Shown here: positions 59,740-64,000 of the stretch, piece after piece | Numbering within the stretch: position 1 is the stretch's first letter | How the letters are laid out: the number at the start of each line of letters is the position of its first letter | Source: Allobosea sp035944375 | GTDB taxonomy: Bacteria; Pseudomonadota; Alphaproteobacteria; Rhizobiales; Beijerinckiaceae | Reading direction: 5' to 3' (one strand) | Length of the DNA: 64,000 bases | Assembly (NCBI RefSeq): GCF_035944375.1 | Contig: NZ_DASZBE010000007.1 | Made by a program: the position numbers and the translations under genes | The notes under the pieces: model-generated | The model's input: only the letters and a program-made list of their open reading frames with translations | The model's database searches: none | Told to the model about the DNA's origin: nothing

Positions 59740-59812
59740 GGTCGATTGTCTCGCAGGGGCGGGACGTCAGCCTAGGGCAACGCGGTTGTGGATGGAACGT
59801 CTGGGCCTCGTC

Positions 59813-59893
59813 GTCATTGCGAGCGAAGCGAAGCAATCCAGGAAGCGTGGCACCGGAGGTTCTGGATTGCTTCGCTGCGCTCCTCGCAATGAC
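59813..59893. repeat. Intergenic inverted-repeat element, GTCATT family (copy 2)
   Basis: Left arm 59813-59841 (starting GTCATTGCGAGCGAAGCGAA) and right arm 59862-59893 (ending CTCGCAATGAC) are complementary over about 29 bases with a few gaps, with a 20-base centre. It lies between the FkbM gene start and the dehydratase stop. Elements of this look (GTCATTGCGAG...) are widespread between genes in Rhizobiales. Confidence 0.85.
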
Positions 59894-59898
59894 GGCTT

Positions 59899-61632
59899 TC
59901 AGTGAATCTCCGGCTCGGGAATCTTCGCCGTGCCCTCGAGATAATCGAAGTCGCAACCCTTGTCGGCCTGGCGGATATGGGCGGCGGACATCTTGCCCCA
60001 GCCGCGGGGGTAGTCGCGGTCGGGCGGTGTCCAGGCAGCGAGGCGCGTGGCGATCTGCGCGTCTGTCAGGGCGACCGAGATGCTGCGCGCCTCGACATCG
60101 ACGCTGATGACGTCGCCGGTCTGCACGGCGGCGAGCGGCCCGCGAATATAGGCTTCGGGGGCGACATGCAGCACGCAGGCGCCGTAGCTCGTGCCGGACA
60201 TGCGGGCGTCCGAAATGCGCAGCATGTCGCGCACGCCCTGCTTCAGGAGCTTCTTCGGAATCGGCATCATGCCCCATTCCGGCATGCCGGGGCCGCCGAC
60301 CGGGCCGCAGTTCTTCAAGACCATGATATGGTCGGGCGTGACGTCGAGCGCCTCGTCATTCACCGCCTTCATCATCGCATCGTAATCCTCGAAGACCAGC
60401 GCCGGGCCGGAATGCTTCAGCAGGCGCGGCTCGGCGGCCGACGGCTTGATGACGCAGCCATCGGGGGCGATGTTGCCCTTGAGCACGGCGAGACCGTTGG
60501 CGGTCGTGACGGCGTTGTCGAGCGGGCGGATGACGTTGTCGTCATAGACGGTGGCGAGCGCGATGGTCTCCGAGATCGGCTTGCCGGTGACCGTCATCGC
60601 GTCGGTGTGGAGCTTGCTCTCGAGCTGTTTCAGCAGGGCCGGGAGCCCGCCGGCATAGAAGAAATCCTCCATCAGGAATTCGCCGGACGGGCGCAGGTTG
60701 GCGATCACCGGCACGGTGCGCGAGAAGGCGTCGAAATCATCCGGCGTCAGCGAAACGCCGGCGCGGCCGGCCATGGCGATCAGATGGATGATGGCGTTGG
60801 TCGAGCCGGCGACCGCCATGTGGACGGTCAATGCATTCTCGAAGCTCTTGCGGGTGAGGATGCGGTCGGGCGTCAGATCCTCCCAGACCATCTCGACGAT
60901 GCGCTTGCCGGCGGCCGCGGCCATGCGGGGATGGGCAGCGTCGGCGGCGGGAATGGCGGAGGCGCCGGGCAGGGTCAGGCCCAGTACCTCGGCATGGCTC
61001 ATCATGGTCGCGGCGGTGCCCATCACCATGCAGGTGCCATGGGAGCGGGCGATGCCGCTTTCCATGTCCTTCCACTGCTCGTCGGTAATCAGGCCTGCTT
61101 CCTTCTCGGCCCAGTACTTCCAGACGTCGGCGCCCGAGCCCAGCACCTTGCCGGCCCAGTTGCCGCGCAGCATCGGCCCGGCCGGCACGAAGATGAAGGG
61201 CAGGCCGGCGCTGCAGGCGCCCATGATCAGGGCCGGTGTGGACTTGTCACAGCCGCCGAGCAGCACCGCCCCGTCGAGCGGGTGGGAGCGGATCGATTCC
61301 TCCGTCTCCATCGCCAGGAAGTTGCGATAGAGCATGGTGGTGGGCTTCTGGTACTGCTCCGAGACCGACATCACCGGGATCTCGACCGGGAAACCGCCCG
61401 CCGCCCAGACCGCGCGCTTCACCGCGTCGGCCCGGTCGCGCAGATGGGTGTGGCAGGGGTTGATCTCTGACCAGGTGTTGATGATGCCGATGACCGGCTT
61501 CCCCATGAACTCGTCATGGGCGAACCCCATCTGCAGCGCCCGCGAGCGATGCCCGAAGGAGCGCAGATCGCTGGCGCCGAACCAGCGCTTCGAGCGCAGG
61601 GTGTCGGGCGTCTTGCGGGGATGGGGCGACAT
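59899..61632 (-). CDS. IlvD/Edd family sugar-acid dehydratase (L-arabonate dehydratase-like)
   Basis: A 577-residue Fe-S dehydratase. The three cluster cysteines appear in INPCHTHLRDRADAVK (residues ~58-73), LLGGCDKSTPALIMG and SHGTCMVMGTAATM. Length and the N-terminal RSKRWFGASDLRSFGHRSRA fit the sugar-acid branch (arabonate, xylonate or related) rather than dihydroxy-acid dehydratase of valine synthesis. It would remove water from an aldonate to give a 2-keto-3-deoxy acid, the substrate type of the DapA-family gene just upstream in the same direction. An inverted-repeat element sits in the 176 bp between the two. Confidence 0.9.
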   Translation of the reverse strand: MSPHPRKTPDTLRSKRWFGASDLRSFGHRSRALQMGFAHDEFMGKPVIGIINTWSEINPCHTHLRDRADAVKRAVWAAGGFPVEIPVMSVSEQYQKPTTMLYRNFLAMETEESIRSHPLDGAVLLGGCDKSTPALIMGACSAGLPFIFVPAGPMLRGNWAGKVLGSGADVWKYWAEKEAGLITDEQWKDMESGIARSHGTCMVMGTAATMMSHAEVLGLTLPGASAIPAADAAHPRMAAAAGKRIVEMVWEDLTPDRILTRKSFENALTVHMAVAGSTNAIIHLIAMAGRAGVSLTPDDFDAFSRTVPVIANLRPSGEFLMEDFFYAGGLPALLKQLESKLHTDAMTVTGKPISETIALATVYDDNVIRPLDNAVTTANGLAVLKGNIAPDGCVIKPSAAEPRLLKHSGPALVFEDYDAMMKAVNDEALDVTPDHIMVLKNCGPVGGPGMPEWGMMPIPKKLLKQGVRDMLRISDARMSGTSYGACVLHVAPEAYIRGPLAAVQTGDVISVDVEARSISVALTDAQIATRLAAWTPPDRDYPRGWGKMSAAHIRQADKGCDFDYLEGTAKIPEPEIH

Positions 61633-61673
61633 CGGTGTTTCCTCGGGTGGTTTCTTGTGTCTGCGATAGGTCT

Positions 61674-61801
61674 GTCATTCCGGGGCGCAGCGAAGCTGCG
61701 AACCCGGAACCCACGACCGGGTGAGACATCCCGGTGGGTGCTTGAAGGTCTCACCCGGTCGTGGGTTCCGGGTTCATCGCTGCGCGATGCCCCGGAATGA
61801 C
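61674..61801. repeat. Intergenic inverted-repeat element, GTCATT family (copy 3)
   Basis: A 128-bp near-palindrome: the left half starts GTCATTCCGGGGC and the right half ends GCCCCGGAATGAC; the inner parts (61712-61728 region and 61746-61765 region) also pair, giving arms of about 54 bases with small bulges around a ~20-base centre. It lies between the dapA-like stop (61809) and the dehydratase start (61632), so it is transcribed and could form a long hairpin in the message. Confidence 0.85.
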
Positions 61802-61808
61802 AAGGGGA

Positions 61809-62726
61809 TTACTCCGCCGCGGCGCGCTGGGCGCCCCAGCCGGAGACGATGGCGCGCAGTTGCGCCTTCTCCTCGGCATTCAGTTCCGGCAGGCCAGGCA
61901 GGCGGACGGGGCCGACGGCGGTGCCGAGCAGGCCGAGCGCTTCCTTGACGACGGTGACGTTGGCGCCGTTGCCGTATTTCGTGCGCAGCGTCTCGAAGCC
62001 GGCGATGGCGTCGACCTCGACCCGCGCGGCGGCGTAGTCGCCCTTTTCCAGCGCATGCCAGACCGCCAGCGACCGTTCCGGTGCGACATTGATCAGCCCG
62101 GAGGTGAAGCCGCGGGCGCCCAGCGCGTAGAAGGGCGCCGCCCAGCCCTCGGCCAGACCGCAGATCCAGTTGGCGCGCGTTCCTTGCGTCGCCCGCACGC
62201 ATTCGGACAGCAGCATCATGTTGGTCGAGGCGAACTTCACGCCGGCGACATTTGGGTGGGTGGCAACCCGGACGAGGTCCTTCACGCCGATCGCGTCGGA
62301 GCGGATGTATGCAACGAGCGGCAGCGTCAGTGCTTCGGCGATGGCAACAATATAGTCGGCCTGCGACTGTGGCGCGGCGAAGGGGTCGAGCGGGTGGTGC
62401 ACCATCACCGCGTCGCAGCCGGCCTTGGCGGCGAGCCGGCCGGTCGAGACGGCTTCCCGCAAGGACCGGCCGATGCCGGCCGTGACCAGCGCCTTGCCGG
62501 CGGCGGCCTCGGCGGCCACCGCATGGCTGCGCACGACCTCGTCGGATGTCATCGGGTAGAATTCGCCGGTGTTGCCGGCGGAGACGATGTTGTGGATGCC
62601 GGCCGCGGCGATGCGCGCGACGATCTTACCCGTCACCGCCCAGTCGGCCTCGCCGTCGGCGCCCCAGGCGGTGACATGCACGCCTGAAATGCCGCGCAAA
62701 GCACCGCGGATCTTATCACTCGTCAT
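61809..62726 (-). CDS. DapA-family dehydratase/aldolase (2-keto-3-deoxy sugar acid type)
   Basis: A 305-residue protein of the dihydrodipicolinate synthase family. The SAGNTGEFYPMTSDE segment (residues ~48-62) holds the substrate carboxylate loop, LPLVAYIRSD the catalytic Tyr, and VAGVKFASTN the Schiff-base Lys. Together with the Fe-S dehydratase it fits either the 2-keto-3-deoxyarabonate dehydratase of the non-phosphorylative pentose pathway or an aldolase of the same chemistry. ATG at 62726 chosen, overlapping the upstream GntR gene by 11 bp. Confidence 0.9.
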   Translation of the reverse strand: MTSDKIRGALRGISGVHVTAWGADGEADWAVTGKIVARIAAAGIHNIVSAGNTGEFYPMTSDEVVRSHAVAAEAAAGKALVTAGIGRSLREAVSTGRLAAKAGCDAVMVHHPLDPFAAPQSQADYIVAIAEALTLPLVAYIRSDAIGVKDLVRVATHPNVAGVKFASTNMMLLSECVRATQGTRANWICGLAEGWAAPFYALGARGFTSGLINVAPERSLAVWHALEKGDYAAARVEVDAIAGFETLRTKYGNGANVTVVKEALGLLGTAVGPVRLPGLPELNAEEKAQLRAIVSGWGAQRAAAE

Positions 62727-63420
62727 AATCCAGCCCTTCTGCATCGGCGCCGAACACCTGCCGCACATGGGCTTTCGCCGAGCGGATGATGTGGCGGCGC
62801 ATTCTCTGTTCGGCGAGCGCGGGATCGCGCGCCCGCAGCGCCTCGTAGATGGAGCGATGTTCCTCGAAGCCCTGGCCGCGCTCTGACGGCTCCGACAGCA
62901 GGGCGATGCGTTGCGCATGGTCGTACATGCGCTGCCCGTCGAGCCGGCGCTCGAGATAACCGCAGCCCGAGATGCGGTGAATCGCGCCGTGATAGGCCTC
63001 GTTCAGGATGACGAGATCCTCCAGCGCGCTGTGCTGCGTCGCATGCGCCATTTCCTCGATCAGGCGGCCGATCTCGGCGATGTCGGCGTCGCCGAGGCGG
63101 TTGGCGGCGATATGGGTCATGACGCTTTCGAGCGCGGCGCGCCCCAGGGCCATTTCCAGCGCCTGGCGGGCGGAAAACTCGACGAAGACGCCGCGGCGCG
63201 CCTCGGTGCGCACCAGCCCCTCGGTCTCGAGCTTGCGGATGGCGTCCTTCACCGGGGTGGTGCTGACGCCCAGCATCTCGGCCAGATGCCGCTCGTTCAG
63301 ACGCTCGCCATTGCGGAAGCGCCCGGCGACGATCGCCCGGCGCAGCCGCTCATGCACATGCTCGCGCAGCGAGCGCAGCAGATGAGGGGCGACGGGTTCG
63401 ATGGTCAGGGTCTGCGGCAT
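62716..63420 (-). CDS. GntR family regulator with FCD domain
   Basis: A 234-residue regulator. The winged helix-turn-helix lies at ~20-85 (RFRNGERLNERHLAEMLGVS, then TPVKDAIRKLETEGLV), the FCD ligand domain at ~90-220 with metal-type residues in LNEAYHGAIHRISG and the EEHRSIYEALRARDPALAEQ segment. FCD regulators typically bind organic or sugar acids. ATG at 63420 preferred to GTG at 63447. It heads the catabolic genes and faces the divergent TctC gene across two palindromes. Confidence 0.92.
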   Translation of the reverse strand: MPQTLTIEPVAPHLLRSLREHVHERLRRAIVAGRFRNGERLNERHLAEMLGVSTTPVKDAIRKLETEGLVRTEARRGVFVEFSARQALEMALGRAALESVMTHIAANRLGDADIAEIGRLIEEMAHATQHSALEDLVILNEAYHGAIHRISGCGYLERRLDGQRMYDHAQRIALLSEPSERGQGFEEHRSIYEALRARDPALAEQRMRRHIIRSAKAHVRQVFGADAEGLDYDE

Positions 63421-63527
63421 CTCGCGTCCAGTTTTCGAAGCCGGCACCCGCGAATCCGCCTTTGCCGGCGGCGGGGTGTCGGCTTCATCACGGCATCACA
63501 CACCATAAAGGACAAGTCACAGCAAGC

Positions 63528-63551
63528 CTGAAATTTCAGATTTCAAATCTG
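63528..63551. promoter_or_regulatory. Two overlapping palindromes between gntR and tctC (candidate operator)
   Basis: CTGAAATTTCAG (63528-63539, perfect) and CAGATTTCAAATCTG (63537-63551, 7-base arms, one central base) share three bases. They lie 91-114 bp upstream of the binding-protein gene and 108-131 bp upstream of gntR. A double operator for the GntR regulator, controlling both directions, is the natural reading. Confidence 0.55.
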
Positions 63552-63641
63552 GAATCCTGTGCTATCGGAGTCGGCAAGGATCCGACAACGGACCGCGCCG
63601 GCGAACCCCGCCGGCTCTTTGATGCAATGGGAGGAAGACCG

Positions 63642-64000
63642 ATGACGATGACACGCAGGGCCGCGCTGGCCGCCGCTTGCCTGCTGGCCGCTCCGGCCGC
63701 GCTGGCGCAGAGCGACTATCCCGGCAGCAAGGTGGTGACGATCATCGTCCCCTTCGCCGCCGGCGGAACGACCGATCTGCTGGGACGCGTGCTGGCCGAT
63801 CGCCTCGGTGCGCGCCTCAACGGCAAGTTCATCGTCGAGAACCGGCCCGGCGCCGGCGGCAATACGGGTGTCGCGGCCGCCGCGCGGGCGACGCCCGATG
63901 GCTACACGCTGACGATGGGCACGGTCTCGACCCATGCGATCAATCCCGGTGTCTATGCGAAGATGCCCTTCGACCACGTCAAGGACTTCGCCCCGATCTC
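63642..64000 (+). CDS. TctC/Bug-type tripartite tricarboxylate transporter substrate-binding protein, N-terminal part
   Basis: The gene runs off the right edge; about 119 residues are visible. A signal peptide (MTMTRRAALAAACLLAAPAA, cut after LAQ) is followed by the Bug-family pattern YPGSKVVTIIVPFAAGGTTD, LGRVLADRLGARLNGKFIVE and NRPGAGGNTGVAAAARATPD. Such periplasmic proteins bind carboxylates; beside sugar-acid enzymes an aldonate is likely. A good ribosome binding site (GGGAGGAAG) precedes the ATG at 63642. Confidence 0.93.
   Translation, partial: MTMTRRAALAAACLLAAPAALAQSDYPGSKVVTIIVPFAAGGTTDLLGRVLADRLGARLNGKFIVENRPGAGGNTGVAAAARATPDGYTLTMGTVSTHAINPGVYAKMPFDHVKDFAPI

Noticed and set aside
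1..64000. CRISPR array, rRNA or tRNA genes
   Set aside because: No regularly spaced direct repeats and no tRNA- or rRNA-like sequence noticed on reading through the window; a covariance-model scan would be needed to exclude small RNAs.

Overview
The window is a GC-rich chromosomal segment of an alphaproteobacterium, most likely a member of the Hyphomicrobiales (Rhizobiales) close to Bosea. This is an inference from gene content (TIGR02301 family, DUF2385/DUF1365/DUF2177-type genes, an ECF11-like sigma factor with a ChrR-like partner, FnrL-type regulator, TctC-type binding protein) and from intergenic GTCATT...AATGAC inverted repeats; no rRNA or tRNA gene is present to confirm it. Coding density is high, with many 4-bp stop/start overlaps. 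I see no CRISPR array, no complete insertion sequence and no intact prophage.

Layout. 1-5.9 kb: end of a histone-deacetylase-like amidohydrolase, a large Pls/PosA-type single-module peptide synthetase, and aroC. 6.1-15.5 kb: housekeeping (ribB with a fused N-terminal helix-turn-helix, folP-folB-folK, mazEF-like toxin-antitoxin, fabI, a DnaJ-domain protein, pdxH, an SDR, a Nudix hydrolase). 15.6-17.8 kb: small and membrane proteins, including a 24-residue membrane peptide. 17.85-25.2 kb: an envelope-lipid stress locus with an ECF sigma factor, a ChrR-like anti-sigma whose two zinc-binding cysteines are replaced, and around them DUF1365, a flavin amine oxidase, DUF1295, two cyclopropane-synthase-family methyltransferases and DUF2177. 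Two matching promoters of the form xGATCC-N18-TAArG lie in front of the sigma gene and the DUF2177 gene.

25.2-32.1 kb: a signalling block, all on the minus strand: a GGDEF-EAL protein, an autoinducer-synthase/FeeM-like acyltransferase preceded by a 24-bp perfect dyad, and a five-PAS hybrid histidine kinase with two receiver domains. 32.5-44.8 kb: peptide uptake and hydrolysis: peptidase T, ferredoxin-NADP reductase, an M81 peptidase, two M20 peptidases, a Dpp-type ABC transporter (with both ATPases fused) and a crotonase.

44.9-59.7 kb: surface polysaccharide genes (rfbBCDA, manC, ugd, a WcaJ-like priming transferase, an FkbM methyltransferase) mixed with three phage-fibre-like genes, an orphan Phd-type antitoxin and an Fnr-type regulator carrying all four Fe-S cysteines. 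One fibre gene ends in an abrupt AT-rich stretch, and the first of the set has its ribosome binding site inside a strong hairpin. 59.8-64 kb: a sugar-acid catabolic cluster (IlvD/Edd dehydratase, DapA-family enzyme, GntR regulator) with a divergent TctC-type binding protein cut by the window end.

The most promising leads for new biology are the sigma/ChrR-like pair with altered zinc chemistry and its lipid regulon, the RibB-HTH fusion with a nearby dyad, the acyl-signal/c-di-GMP/kinase block, and the fibre genes placed inside the polysaccharide locus.
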